Below, in pieces: positions 1-7,978 of a stretch of 15,828 bases of DNA (position 1 is the stretch's first letter; each line of letters opens with the position of its first letter). The notes under the pieces were generated by a model. That model did no database searches. It saw only the letters and a program-made list of their open reading frames with translations, and had not been told where the DNA came from. The stretch covers positions 7,496 through 23,323 of the forward strand of contig JASLOY010000004.1 in the NCBI GenBank assembly GCA_030745255.1, given 5' to 3'. A program made the translations under genes and the position numbers. The stretch comes from Vicinamibacterales bacterium. Lineage in GTDB: Bacteria > Acidobacteriota > Vicinamibacteria > Vicinamibacterales > UBA8438.

Positions 1-1
1 C

Positions 2-844
2 TCGTCACGGTTCTTCGTCAGTCTCGAGGATCCGCTGATCGAGCGGTTCGGTGTGCGGAGGCTAATCGGCGCGAGGCACCTGCCCGAGATGCAATCCGAT
101 CCCGTCGAGAACCCGGTTCTGCGCCGGGAGATCGACCGGGCGCAGCGGATCATCGACGGTGAGAACTTCGACACTCGGCAGCGGCTGTGGAGGTACGCGG
201 CCCTGGCCGAGACGCAGCGGCACGAGATCCAGGCTCGGCGTCGGCGGGTGCTCGCTGGAATCGACGACAAGGCCGAGCTGACGCTGCTCGAGTCTCGCTG
301 TTCCGCTCGCTACCACGAGGCACGGTCGATGCTGGATGCGCGAGACCTGCGGGCTATCGAACAGCGATTGACGCTGTTGATGATCGACCGGCACTGGAGC
401 GACCACGTCGCGTATCTGAGGTGGCTCCGGGATGCGGTGCATTCGTTCACGCTGGCGCCCAACCTGCACCCGTATGAGCCGGGGCGCAACCCGCTCACCG
501 AGTTTTACCGGCGGGCCGGCGAGGCGTTCGGCGAATTGACCGCGCTGGTCGACGACGACGTGGCAGCGGCCTTCGAACGGATCACCATCACGGCAGATGG
601 GGTCGACTGGGAAGCGGAGGGGCTGGTGGGGCCGTCGTCGACCTGGACCTACCTGGTGGATGACAGGCCGACAGGCGCCGGCTTGGTGCGTGCGCTGGCC
701 AGCAGCCCGGCCACCAACGTGTTTGGCGGCATGATCCTGGCACCGCTCGTGTTGATTCTGCGGCTCGCCCAACGCTGGCGGCGACGTCCGGTCGGCCGAA
801 AATGCCCGGTCGGTTCAACCGATCGATGCAACGCGATGAAATGA
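2..844 (+). CDS. SecA-like preprotein translocase ATPase, C-terminal part (5' end outside window)
   Basis: The reading frame is open from base 2 and ends in TGA at 842-844, so only the last 280 residues are visible. The first residues, SRFFVSLEDPLIERFG, match the well-conserved SecA stretch at the end of the second nucleotide-binding fold. They are followed by the helical-scaffold pattern (AQRIIDGENFDTRQRL, then LMIDRHWSDHVAYLRWLR). SecA drives proteins through the SecYEG channel with ATP. Compared with housekeeping SecA, the end is unusual. I see no C-terminal CxCxSG zinc motif. Instead there is a hydrophobic run (about 719-769) followed by a very basic RWRRRP tail with two isolated cysteines. 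Together with the divergent scaffold this suggests an accessory SecA (SecA2-like) rather than the main copy. The family is fairly sure; the accessory status is inferred, because the ATPase motifs lie outside the window. Confidence 0.8.
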   Translation, partial: SSRFFVSLEDPLIERFGVRRLIGARHLPEMQSDPVENPVLRREIDRAQRIIDGENFDTRQRLWRYAALAETQRHEIQARRRRVLAGIDDKAELTLLESRCSARYHEARSMLDARDLRAIEQRLTLLMIDRHWSDHVAYLRWLRDAVHSFTLAPNLHPYEPGRNPLTEFYRRAGEAFGELTALVDDDVAAAFERITITADGVDWEAEGLVGPSSTWTYLVDDRPTGAGLVRALASSPATNVFGGMILAPLVLILRLAQRWRRRPVGRKCPVGSTDRCNAMK

Positions 845-970
845 TCTCCCCAAAGAGGGCTCATGGAACGCGTTTGTCGCCCACGCATGTCGACTGCCGG
901 GAGGGCCGCGGTCTGGAGACGGTGGAGGCGAGCCTCGAGGTCACTGGGCGCGAGCCGCGCTCGAGCCGGA

Positions 971-2032
971 TCACCGACTCCGCGCGGCGGCGAGGGCGGC
1001 GTCCACGAACTCGAGCTGCAACCGCGCCTGATCGCGGATCGGCATCGGCCGAATGCCATGGAGGGCGGCGGCGCTGGCGGCCTCGGCGGTCGATCGGCCG
1101 GCCAGCAGCTCCGCCAGCCAGTGGTGGAAGGCGACTCGGCCCTCGGTCCCGGACGCGGGGTCGGGGCAGTCGCGCCGGGCTCCCGGCGGCGGTAACAGGA
1201 AGAGCGGCATCTCGGAGACGAAGGTCAGCGGGTCGTCGCCAAGCGAGCGCACGTGCTCCATCGAGCTGGGCCGGAACAGGGCTGCGGTCGTGGGGTCGCC
1301 ACGGCGGAGGAAGTGGCGGCGCATGGCACCCGAGTCTGGCCGGGTGGTGAAGCCTTCGTCAATCCGGGTGAAGCCCTTCTCGCCACCGCGGTCGGGGTCG
1401 AACAGGGGGTAGCCCATCTCCCTGACTCGCCCGCGGAGCCGGTCTCGCATCGCCGTGGTGCGGTCAGCCCAACTCGTTTCGATGAGGAACCACGGCCCAG
1501 GCGCGAAGGCCATGCTATGGAGTGAACCGTGCACAGCATACGGCGCACCGTCGGCCAGGAAGGCTGCGATCGCACGATTCTCGGGCCGCGGCTCGTGGTC
1601 TCGGGCCGAGCGCGGGAAGCCGAACTCAACGTCGTCACCCGGCGCCTCGCGGACGACGCCGGCCGAGTAGGCGGCGAGCTCGAAGCCGCGGTCGGCGGCG
1701 CCCTGGTGATCGTCTACCTCGAGCGTGCGCTCGGTCCAGACAGCGTTGGCGGCCTCACCGTCGGGGTTGGCGTGGGGGACGATAGACCAGCTCACCTCGG
1801 TGACCGCCGGGTCGTGCTTGAGGGTCGCCAGCCATCCGCAGAGTCTTCGGAGGGTCGCCGGCCCAACGGGTTCGTCGGCGTGACAGCCAGCCACGAGGCT
1901 CACCGAGAGCGGTCCACGGCCGCCGCGCCAGGCGCCAATCGGCCGGCCGCAACGCGAGCGGCCGATGTCCTCGAGATCCGGCAGTGGGGCCGACCCAAGC
2001 AGTATCTCCTCGATTGAAAGGGTCGTAGGCAT
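971..2032 (-). CDS. M14-family zinc carboxypeptidase-like protein
   Basis: This 353-residue protein carries the M14 metallocarboxypeptidase signature. The zinc motif HxxE is at H51-E54 (GCHADEPVG). HANPDG follows at 87-92 and fits the substrate-binding NPDG region. A third zinc-ligand histidine is likely at H168 (AVHGSLHS), and the catalytic glutamate is probably E274 in FVSEMPLF. It would hydrolyse C-terminal peptide or amide bonds in a Zn-dependent reaction. I see no signal peptide, so it is probably cytoplasmic. The ATG at 2032 is preferred over an upstream in-frame extension because AAGAGGAG lies 5 bases in front of it and the 114-residue extension has no domain-like character. It converges on the SecA-like gene and diverges from the ADOP gene. 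The substrate is unknown; an M14 deacylase acting on small molecules is an alternative. Confidence 0.82.
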   Translation of the reverse strand: MPTTLSIEEILLGSAPLPDLEDIGRSRCGRPIGAWRGGRGPLSVSLVAGCHADEPVGPATLRRLCGWLATLKHDPAVTEVSWSIVPHANPDGEAANAVWTERTLEVDDHQGAADRGFELAAYSAGVVREAPGDDVEFGFPRSARDHEPRPENRAIAAFLADGAPYAVHGSLHSMAFAPGPWFLIETSWADRTTAMRDRLRGRVREMGYPLFDPDRGGEKGFTRIDEGFTTRPDSGAMRRHFLRRGDPTTAALFRPSSMEHVRSLGDDPLTFVSEMPLFLLPPPGARRDCPDPASGTEGRVAFHHWLAELLAGRSTAEAASAAALHGIRPMPIRDQARLQLEFVDAALAAARSR

Positions 2033-2037
2033 CGGGG

Positions 2038-2045
2038 CTCCTCTT
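2038..2045 (-). promoter_or_regulatory. Ribosome binding site that fixes the M14 start
   Basis: On the minus strand the sequence reads AAGAGGAG, 5 bases before the ATG at 2032. It supports the 353-residue form over the longer open frame that reaches into the divergent ADOP gene. Confidence 0.7.
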
Positions 2046-2195
2046 GCCGCAGGACGATAAGGAATGCTACACGCAACCGGAGTCCGTGCCGCGCTCTGAG
2101 CCCCTATTCCGGCACCGTTTGGCCCGGGTCCGGTGAACTTTCGCCGGCCAGGATCCGTTGATATTGAGTAAGGAAGCCGATCTGCCCTACTGGAC

Positions 2196-4616
2196 ATGCT
2201 GCAAGACGTCCAATTTGCCCTCCGCCAGTTCCGCAAGCGCCCGCTGTGGACGCTGGTCATCGTCGTCGTCCTGGCCCTCGGCATCGGTGCGAACACGGCG
2301 ATGTTCACCGCCTTCGACGCCTGGGTGCTGAGACCGCTTGACTTCCACGAGCCGGAGCGCCTAGTGGCGCTCAAGGAATCGCAGCCGGCGCTCGGCCGGC
2401 TCGAGATCAGCGTCTCGCCGCGGAACCTGAGCGACTGGATCGAGCGCGGGCGGTCTTTCGAAGCAGTCGGCGCTTACAGCCGGCGGCGCTTCAATCTCAG
2501 TGACGACGCCGAGCCGGCCCGGGTCGACGGAACCCGGGTCTCGGCGACGCTCTTTCCGACCCTCGGCAGACAGCCGATCCTGGGGCGCGGCTTCAGCGCG
2601 GAGGACGATCGACCGGGCTCGCCGGCCGCGGTCGCCCTCATCTCCCATCAACTGTGGGAGCGGCGCTTCGACGCCGATCCCGGCATCGTCGGTCAGACCG
2701 TCCGTCTCGACGGAGCCGCACACGAGATCATCGGGGTCATGGAGCCTGGCTTCAAGTTCCCCGAGTTCGCGGAGGTCTGGACGCCCCTCGGTCTCGACAT
2801 GCTTGGCGGCGACCGTGGGGAACATTGGCTCGGCGTGATCGCCCGGCTCCGTTCGGGGGAGACGATCGAAACCGCCGGCGCCGAGATGCGCGCCGTCGCG
2901 TCAGAGCTCGAGCAGCAGTACCCCGAGACGAACAGTGGATGGTCGGCCAACGTGATGCCTGTGCGGGACGAGTGGGTGCCGGACGTGATCACGACTGCGC
3001 TGACGGCATCGCTCGCCTCCGGCATCCTCGTTCTGCTGGTGGTGTGCGCCAACGTCGCCAGTCTGATCCTGGCCCAGTCGACGGCCCGGATGCGCGAGAC
3101 GGCGGTCCGCACGGCGATTGGCGCCAACCGGTGGAGGCTGGTCAGACAGAGCCTGACGGAAGGGATCCTGCTCGCGCTGCTGGCGGGGGTACTGGGCGCG
3201 GGGGTGGCCGTGCTCGGCGTGAGCTGGATGCTGTCATGGGTGCCGCTCGACCCGCCGTATCTCTTCGCGATGGGCGGGCTCAACCTGAACGGCGCGCTCT
3301 ATACGCTCGCGGTTGCTATGCTGGCCGGCGTGGCGTGCGGACTGGTTCCGGTGTTGCAGAGCTCGGGCCGCAACGTCGTCGACGTGCTCAGGTCCGGTCG
3401 TGCGTCGTCGGGTACACGCGGCACCAGGCGCTTCGGTCGAGCGCTCGTGATGGGCGAGTTGGCGCTCTCGACCGCGCTGCTGATCGCGGCGCTGCTCGTG
3501 GTGAAGAGCTTCCTGGCGCTGCAGAGCGTCAACCGCGGCTATCGCACCGACGGGGTGATGACCGCGACGCTGGAGCTGTCCGGCGACGGGCTCGACGAGA
3601 CGAGCGCACGGCTGGCGGCGGTCGACAGGGTGCTGGCGTCGCTGGGTCAGCTCGACGGGGTGGAGACGGTCGGGGTGACGACGGATCTGCCCGCCGGCAC
3701 GGGCCCCCGGAGCTGGAGCCTGATCGCCGAGGGGCGAGTCTACCAGCCCGGTGAAGACGTTGATGCCACCGTCCAAGCCATCGCGGGCGACTACCTGACG
3801 ACGCTGGGCATTCCGATCGTCGACGGACGGACGTTTACCGACAGCGAGAAGCGCGACGGTGGACAGGTGGCGCTCGTGAGCGAGAGCCTCGCGACCGAGC
3901 TCTGGGGGGCCGGGGATCCCCTGGAACGTCAGCTGCGCCGCGTTTCCGCGGACGACAACGAATGGTTGCGGGTCGTGGGCGTGGTGGGCGACGTCGACTA
4001 CGGTCGTGACCTGACCAGCGTCGGCACCGTGCCGGAGGCGCAGCTCTACGTGCCCTATGGCGGGTCCCCGACCCCAGAGATCATCGCCGTCGGCATGGTC
4101 GTCGGCGGTCGCTCGCCCCAGGATCTCGCCGGTCCGGCCCGGCGGGCGCTGGCGACGTCGGTGCCGGGGATTCCTGTCGAGGCGGTCGACCTCGAGACGG
4201 TGCTCTTTCGCGTGCAGTGGGTGAGCCGCTTCTTTGGCAATCAGCTGGCCTTCTACGCGCTGCTCGCTAGTGTGATCGCCGCGCTCGGGCTGTATGGCCT
4301 GATGAGCCACGCGGCTGGCAGCCGTCGCCACGAGCTGGCGGTGCGGATGGCGCTCGGGGCGCGTCCAGCCGATCTGATCCGGCTGATTCTCGGTGATGCC
4401 GTCCTGCTGGCCGGCGCTGGAATCGGCGCAGGTCTCCTGCTCGCGTTCGGCGTGACCCGTTTCGGTGCGGCTATGCTCCCCGGAGTGAGCGCGCGCGATC
4501 CGATCGTGTTCGGCGGCGTGGCGACGCTGCTGGCGCTCGTCGCTCTGACGGCGTCCTTCCTCCCGGCCCGGCGGGCCACCCTTCTCGATCCCAACGAGGC
4601 GCTCCGAGCCGAATAG
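2196..4616 (+). CDS. ADOP-family ABC transporter permease (MacB/FtsX type), full length
   Basis: This 806-residue membrane protein has the duplicated layout of the acidobacterial duplicated orphan permeases. An N-terminal anchor (about 17-40, containing LALGIGANTAMF) is followed by a first MacB-type periplasmic domain (about 42-260) and a first FtsX domain with three membrane segments (about 268-390, containing ETAVRTAIGANRWRL). A further anchor follows (about 415-440), then a second periplasmic domain, then a second FtsX domain (about 680-800, containing ELAVRMALGARPADL). It ends with the family-typical ARRATLLDPNEALRAE. Relatives work with a MacB-like ATPase in export or membrane-stress functions, but ADOPs usually stand alone, and no ATPase gene is visible here. 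The start fits the conserved MLQDVQFALRQFRKRP opening, although the nearest purine-rich stretch is rather far upstream. The substrate is unknown. Confidence 0.93.
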   Translation: MLQDVQFALRQFRKRPLWTLVIVVVLALGIGANTAMFTAFDAWVLRPLDFHEPERLVALKESQPALGRLEISVSPRNLSDWIERGRSFEAVGAYSRRRFNLSDDAEPARVDGTRVSATLFPTLGRQPILGRGFSAEDDRPGSPAAVALISHQLWERRFDADPGIVGQTVRLDGAAHEIIGVMEPGFKFPEFAEVWTPLGLDMLGGDRGEHWLGVIARLRSGETIETAGAEMRAVASELEQQYPETNSGWSANVMPVRDEWVPDVITTALTASLASGILVLLVVCANVASLILAQSTARMRETAVRTAIGANRWRLVRQSLTEGILLALLAGVLGAGVAVLGVSWMLSWVPLDPPYLFAMGGLNLNGALYTLAVAMLAGVACGLVPVLQSSGRNVVDVLRSGRASSGTRGTRRFGRALVMGELALSTALLIAALLVVKSFLALQSVNRGYRTDGVMTATLELSGDGLDETSARLAAVDRVLASLGQLDGVETVGVTTDLPAGTGPRSWSLIAEGRVYQPGEDVDATVQAIAGDYLTTLGIPIVDGRTFTDSEKRDGGQVALVSESLATELWGAGDPLERQLRRVSADDNEWLRVVGVVGDVDYGRDLTSVGTVPEAQLYVPYGGSPTPEIIAVGMVVGGRSPQDLAGPARRALATSVPGIPVEAVDLETVLFRVQWVSRFFGNQLAFYALLASVIAALGLYGLMSHAAGSRRHELAVRMALGARPADLIRLILGDAVLLAGAGIGAGLLLAFGVTRFGAAMLPGVSARDPIVFGGVATLLALVALTASFLPARRATLLDPNEALRAE

Positions 4617-5162
4617 TCGGTCGAGGTCAATCGGCGTTACGCTCCTTTCGTCACAACGGCTGTGCCTCGCCCCGGAGTCAACGGGCCTTATTTTGACTCG
4701 ACAGGCTATTGTCTTCCGACCTTCGTCCTGCCTGGGGAGCACCGACGAAGTACATCATGGAGGGTGGCGTCCGCGCTTGCCAGGAGACCTTCTGAAGATC
4801 GCCGTCGGGAACCCGCGCGAGACGCACGGACCGTTCGGACGCCGTCGGCTCGACCCCGCTCGCCAGCGTTTCGGGCGCGGCGATGACGGCACCATCAACC
4901 GGAAGAATCGTCCTGCGGGGCAGGAATAATCCGCGGTGAGACGGTGTGACACGTCGCCCTGTCACCAGAGCGAGGGCAGACGCCGACCCCTGATTCTCAA
5001 TGAAGAATCGAGTCGGCTCTCGCGTGCGGTTCTGCGGATTGGGTTGGAAGATCCCGGTCCAGAATTTGCACCCTTCATCTATCACAGTACTGCTCGTCCA
5101 GACGGCGTCGTTGGGCATTGGCACAAGGATGCCTCGCAGTGTGGCAGGAAAGGAGGCCCGAT
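4617..5162. other. Intergenic stretch without a supported gene
   Basis: These 546 bases separate the ADOP gene from the deacylase gene. Several frames stay open, the longest being 148 codons on the minus strand (4678-5124). None shows a recognisable domain, a convincing ribosome binding site or a sensible amino acid pattern, and open frames of this size are expected by chance in GC-rich DNA. The promoter of the deacylase gene should lie at the right end, but I could not name clear -35 and -10 boxes. A decayed gene cannot be excluded. Confidence 0.5.
5149..5156 (+). promoter_or_regulatory. Ribosome binding site of the deacylase gene
   Basis: AAAGGAGG is a near-perfect Shine-Dalgarno sequence, 6 bases before the ATG at 5163. 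It selects this start over an in-frame upstream start that would add 15 residues. Confidence 0.8.
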
Positions 5163-5636
5163 ATGTCGGTACCTCGTGTGATCGAAGAGTTCCTCAACGG
5201 GCGTGGGGTGAGGTATTCGACGTTGACTCACACCGCCGCCTTTACCGCACAACAGGAGACCGCCGCCGCTCACGTTCCAGGACGTGAATGGGCCAAGACG
5301 GTTGTCTGTTTCGCGGGCGACGAGTCGATCCTTGCAGTGCTCCCGGCGCCGTGCTCGATCGACGAGAGCCAACTGCGACGCCTGGCCGGCACCGACAGCG
5401 TTCGCTTGGCGCGGGAGGGGGAATTCGCGTCGCTCTACCCTGAGTCAGAGCTTGGGGCGATGCCGCCGCTGGGACCGTTTTACGGGCAGCGCGTTCTCGT
5501 CGACGTGAGCCTGACCCACAACCCTGAGATTGTCTTCCAGGCAGGAACGCACACCGACGCGATTCGAATGCAGTATCGCGATTTCGAGCAGTTGGTGCAC
5601 CCCCTCGTTGGCGAGTTCACGCGGCGACCGAGCTGA
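5163..5636 (+). CDS. YbaK/EbsC-family aminoacyl-tRNA deacylase
   Basis: This 157-residue single-domain protein matches the YbaK/prolyl-tRNA-editing fold in length and motifs. The key lysine sits in REWAKTVV (K45). A GAMPPLG loop is at 98-104, and FQAGTHTDAIRM near the end (125-136) corresponds to the family's AGTHxxxI signature. Members hydrolyse wrongly charged tRNAs in trans, for example Cys-tRNA(Pro) or Ala-tRNA(Pro), in the cytoplasm. Which tRNA this one edits cannot be told from the sequence. It stands alone, with a gene-free stretch upstream and a convergent M28 peptidase gene downstream. The start is well fixed by the AAAGGAGG site. Confidence 0.88.
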   Translation: MSVPRVIEEFLNGRGVRYSTLTHTAAFTAQQETAAAHVPGREWAKTVVCFAGDESILAVLPAPCSIDESQLRRLAGTDSVRLAREGEFASLYPESELGAMPPLGPFYGQRVLVDVSLTHNPEIVFQAGTHTDAIRMQYRDFEQLVHPLVGEFTRRPS

Positions 5637-5667
5637 TTCCGACGCGGCAGCGAATCGTACGCTCGGC

Positions 5668-5686
5668 CACCCTGAGCCGGAGGGTG
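5668..5686. terminator. Candidate bidirectional terminator hairpin
   Basis: CACCCT and AGGGTG form a perfect 6-base stem around a 7-base loop, between the convergent stops of the deacylase and the M28 peptidase. The position suits a shared terminator. There is no run of T on either side, so it is not a classic Rho-independent terminator. Confidence 0.3.
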
Positions 5687-5721
5687 TGTGGTCCTGGCGT
5701 TGGAGTTGATAGACGTCAGCC

Positions 5722-6630
5722 TCACAGGTCGCTCGCGGTGGCCAGTGCAGTGATAGCCCTAGTCAGTCCGTCGGTCACGAGAGCCATCGTCTCGTAGTCG
5801 ATCTTGTCGGGCGTGTCCCCAGCAGTGTGATAGTGGGGATAGCGATAGAATGCCGTGTCGGTGACCATCAGCGCTGGATAGCCCCAGCGCCAGAACGACA
5901 GGTGATCGCTCCACGACACACCGGGCACGATCGACAGGGTGGCAAGGGACTGGACGGGGACGTCCGAGTGGCGCTTGAAGAGTGAGACAGTGCGGCGGAG
6001 CATCCGACGAGAACGCAGGTTGGACACCAACGCGATGAAGTTGCCGCGGTTGGGATAGAAATAACGGAACAGGGGCGGGTAGCGCTGACTTCCCGGCTCG
6101 TCGCTGTAGCAGCCGAGCATCTCCAGGGACATCATCAGGCGGATATCGTCGCCGCGCGTGCGAGCCGCGCGCGCGTAGACCATGCTGCCCATCTGACGCC
6201 AATAGAAGAAGGGCGGTTCTTCGTTGACGAACGCCACGAAGCGGACCGTGCGCTCGGTGTGGATGTCGCGAAACCGACGGCTCATCTCCAGCAACACTGC
6301 GACACCACTGGCATTGTCGTCAGCGCCCGGACTGCCGGAGACCGAGTCGTAGTGCGCGCCGATGAGAAGGATCTCGTTCGACCGCTCATCCCCACCTCGA
6401 GTGGCTTCCAGATTCGCCGATTCGACCCCTTTCGCTCGGTACACCTGACGAACGACGTCGTACCCCTGCCCATGAAACTGTTGGTCGATGTAGTCCGCCG
6501 CGGCGTGCAACGCCTCCGGGCGGAACACGTTGCGCTCGCCGATGTCGACGGCGAGCATCTCGACATGCGAGCGAAGCCGACTGGAGGTGGCGATCATTGT
6601 TCCGAAAAATGGGAGTCCGGTGGTGAGCAT
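5722..6630 (-). CDS. M28-family zinc aminopeptidase-like protein
   Basis: The 302-residue protein keeps the full set of M28 di-zinc residues. These are H93 and D95 in GAHYDS, the bridging D104 in GADDNASG, the general base E137 and ligand E138 in FVNEEPPFF, E170 in MSLEMLG, and H268 in YHTAGD. Such enzymes remove N-terminal amino acids from peptides. The opening LRSHVEMLAVDIGERNVFRPEAL is typical of stand-alone acidobacterial and proteobacterial M28 members, so the start must lie before it. The ATG at 6630 has only a weak ribosome binding site; the ATG 11 codons later is a possible alternative. I see no clear signal peptide, which is unusual because many M28 enzymes are exported. It is convergent with the deacylase gene and divergent from the cupin gene. 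Confidence 0.9.
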   Translation of the reverse strand: MLTTGLPFFGTMIATSSRLRSHVEMLAVDIGERNVFRPEALHAAADYIDQQFHGQGYDVVRQVYRAKGVESANLEATRGGDERSNEILLIGAHYDSVSGSPGADDNASGVAVLLEMSRRFRDIHTERTVRFVAFVNEEPPFFYWRQMGSMVYARAARTRGDDIRLMMSLEMLGCYSDEPGSQRYPPLFRYFYPNRGNFIALVSNLRSRRMLRRTVSLFKRHSDVPVQSLATLSIVPGVSWSDHLSFWRWGYPALMVTDTAFYRYPHYHTAGDTPDKIDYETMALVTDGLTRAITALATASDL

Positions 6631-6932
6631 CTCAGCACAATAGCGTTGACTTTCCTTATCATCGACCTAGTCGACGTTAGCCACTGAATCCGTCGGCGGC
6701 ACAGTGGGGCCAGAGGACCCTCCTCGGTTGGCCCCGATTGAAGCGCTTGCCGCTCTCAGGACTGTCAGCTGCCGCTTGCAGGGCCTCCAGCCTCTGGCTC
6801 TCATCCCGTTCCATCGTTGCGGTGGAGGCCAGGCCGGGGCGGATGGAATCCAAGAACGGACCTTCCGCTAGACCCGAGACAGAACTATCATCGGCTATCG
6901 TCCTTCTTTCCCCGTATATCGGAGGTGGTCCG
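6631..6932. other. Divergent intergenic region, no supported gene
   Basis: These 302 bases lie between the M28 peptidase (-) and the cupin gene (+) and should hold both promoters. An in-frame extension of the cupin frame reaches back to 6738, but its residues do not resemble a protein domain and would bury the clear signal peptide, so I read it as non-coding. A minus-strand open frame (6677-6982) is equally unconvincing. No clear sigma-70 boxes or operator repeats were found by eye. Confidence 0.5.
6921..6928 (+). promoter_or_regulatory. Ribosome binding site that fixes the cupin start
   Basis: GGAGGTGG lies 4 bases before the ATG at 6933, directly in front of the predicted signal peptide. 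It decides against the longer open frame starting at 6738. Confidence 0.75.
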
Positions 6933-7463
6933 ATGCGATTTCCATTCTTTCTCACGGTTCTCGCGGGTCTGGGCCTTGCCACGAGTGTGGTCGCGCAGGA
7001 TCCGTTTCAAGGCATCCCGGTCGAACCTCGTCCATCCGAATACGTCCATTGGGATGCCGAGGCGTTTGCCGAGTTTCAGAACGAGCTCGAGGGGGAGCTG
7101 CGTGACGGCCCTGGCATATGGGGTACTCCGTTCGTCTATCTGAATGCACTGCCCCGGGCTGACCACCGGAGTCACGACGTACAGATCATCCATCGGGCCG
7201 GCTACACCCAACCCGAGATCCATGCCAGCAAGTGGGACATCTACGTCATCTTGGATGGATCGGGAACGGCTCTCATCGGTGGGGAGAGGGTGAATTGGAT
7301 AGACGGTCGCCCCCCCGAGGAGCAGAAGCCACAGCTCAGGGGCGCTGAGGAATTCCAAGTCACCGAAGGCGACATGATTCACGTTCCTGCACGCGTTTGG
7401 CACCAGGTCGTAGTGGAGCCGGGAGAGGCGCTCACGTACGCTCTCATCAATGTGCTCGAGTAA
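6933..7463 (+). CDS. Secreted cupin-domain protein
   Basis: This is a 176-residue protein. Residues 1-21 form a signal peptide (MRFPFFLTVLAGLGLATSVVA, with probable cleavage before QDP). A small beta-barrel of cupin type follows: motif 1 around EIHASKWDIYVILDG (95-109) and motif 2 around GDMIHVPARVWHQ (146-158). Cupins often bind a metal through HxH, E and a final H. Here only H97 and H157 are clear. The second motif-1 histidine position is serine and the usual glutamate appears as D102, so metal binding is uncertain. A loop of roughly 25 residues containing RPPEEQKPQ separates the two motifs. It is probably periplasmic, with a sensor, isomerase or binding role that cannot be specified. It is transcribed in the same direction as the GYD gene, 125 bases upstream of it. 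Confidence 0.82.
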   Translation: MRFPFFLTVLAGLGLATSVVAQDPFQGIPVEPRPSEYVHWDAEAFAEFQNELEGELRDGPGIWGTPFVYLNALPRADHRSHDVQIIHRAGYTQPEIHASKWDIYVILDGSGTALIGGERVNWIDGRPPEEQKPQLRGAEEFQVTEGDMIHVPARVWHQVVVEPGEALTYALINVLE

Positions 7464-7576
7464 TCGGTGACAGACATCCGACCATGGAGGCAGATGTCCC
7501 GGCCGGCGGTCACTCACACACAGGTTGGTGCCGCCTTGGAGCCTGGACAAGCTCCTCTGCTCGCATGTGCTCGTAG

Positions 7577-7582
7577 TGGAGG
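7577..7582 (+). promoter_or_regulatory. Ribosome binding site of the GYD-domain gene
   Basis: TGGAGG lies 6 bases before the ATG at 7589 and supports that start. Confidence 0.65.
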
Positions 7583-7588
7583 CATCAC

Positions 7589-7912
7589 ATGCCGAAGTTC
7601 CTGATCCAGGCGTCGTACACGGCAGAGGGAATGAGAGGACTCCTGAAGGAGGGAGGCACGAAGAGGCGAGCTTCAGTTGAGCAGCTCGTGGAAAGCGTCG
7701 GGGGGACGCTGGAGGCGTTCTACTTCGGATTCGGATCGGATGACGTGTACATGATTCTCGATGCCCCGGACAACGTCTCCGTGGCCGCTGCCTCGGTAAC
7801 GACCGGTGCGGCTGGTGCGGCCACGAACGTCAGGACCAGCGTCTTGCTGACCCCGGAAGACATCGACCAGGCTGTTCGGAAGACTGTCATCTACAGACCA
7901 GCGGGACAGTAG
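7589..7912 (+). CDS. GYD-domain protein
   Basis: The 107-residue protein has the pattern of the GYD family (PF08734). It opens MPKFLIQASYTAEGMRGLLKE, followed by a helix RRASVEQLVESVGGTL, then AFYFGFGSDDVYMILDAP and a second half ending TPEDIDQAV. The family's name-giving G-Y/F-D motif corresponds to FGSDDVY. These small proteins adopt a ferredoxin-like dimeric alpha/beta fold; their role is not established. There is no signal peptide, so it is probably cytoplasmic. It lies between the secreted cupin gene and the broken ADOP gene, all on the plus strand. A shared transcript is possible but the gaps are sizeable. Confidence 0.85.
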   Translation: MPKFLIQASYTAEGMRGLLKEGGTKRRASVEQLVESVGGTLEAFYFGFGSDDVYMILDAPDNVSVAAASVTTGAAGAATNVRTSVLLTPEDIDQAVRKTVIYRPAGQ

Positions 7913-7978
7913 TGCTCGGATGACCGGGAGACATCCCCATCCTTCCGGAGACGTGGGGAGCGAGGATTGGGGAGGCGG

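Noticed and set aside
951..963. CGAGC-CGC-GCTCG hairpin between the SecA-like and M14 genes
   Set aside because: Only a 5-base stem with a 3-base loop in GC-rich DNA and no T-run; too weak to call a terminator, although its position between convergent genes would fit.
2158..2186. TTGATA as a possible -35 box upstream of the ADOP gene
   Set aside because: No acceptable -10 box lies 16-18 bases downstream, so a promoter cannot be supported.
3234..4742. 502-codon minus-strand open frame opposite the ADOP gene
   Set aside because: Its product is rich in Arg, His, Gln and Asp, typical of the antisense of membrane-protein codons, while the plus strand holds a full ADOP permease.
4678..5124. 148-codon minus-strand open frame between the ADOP and deacylase genes
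   Set aside because: No recognisable domain, no ribosome binding site at its start, and it overlaps the expected promoter area of the deacylase. Open frames of this length are common by chance in GC-rich DNA.
6738..6932. N-terminal extension of the cupin gene to an upstream start
   Set aside because: GGAGGTGG and a classic signal peptide begin at 6921-6933; the extension would bury the signal peptide and shows no domain.
7467..7513. Nested inverted repeats (GTGAC/GTCAC and GACATC/GATGTC) after the cupin gene
   Set aside because: The arms are short, the loop is 14 bases and the outer arms are separated by an unpaired GC-rich stretch; it is likely chance.
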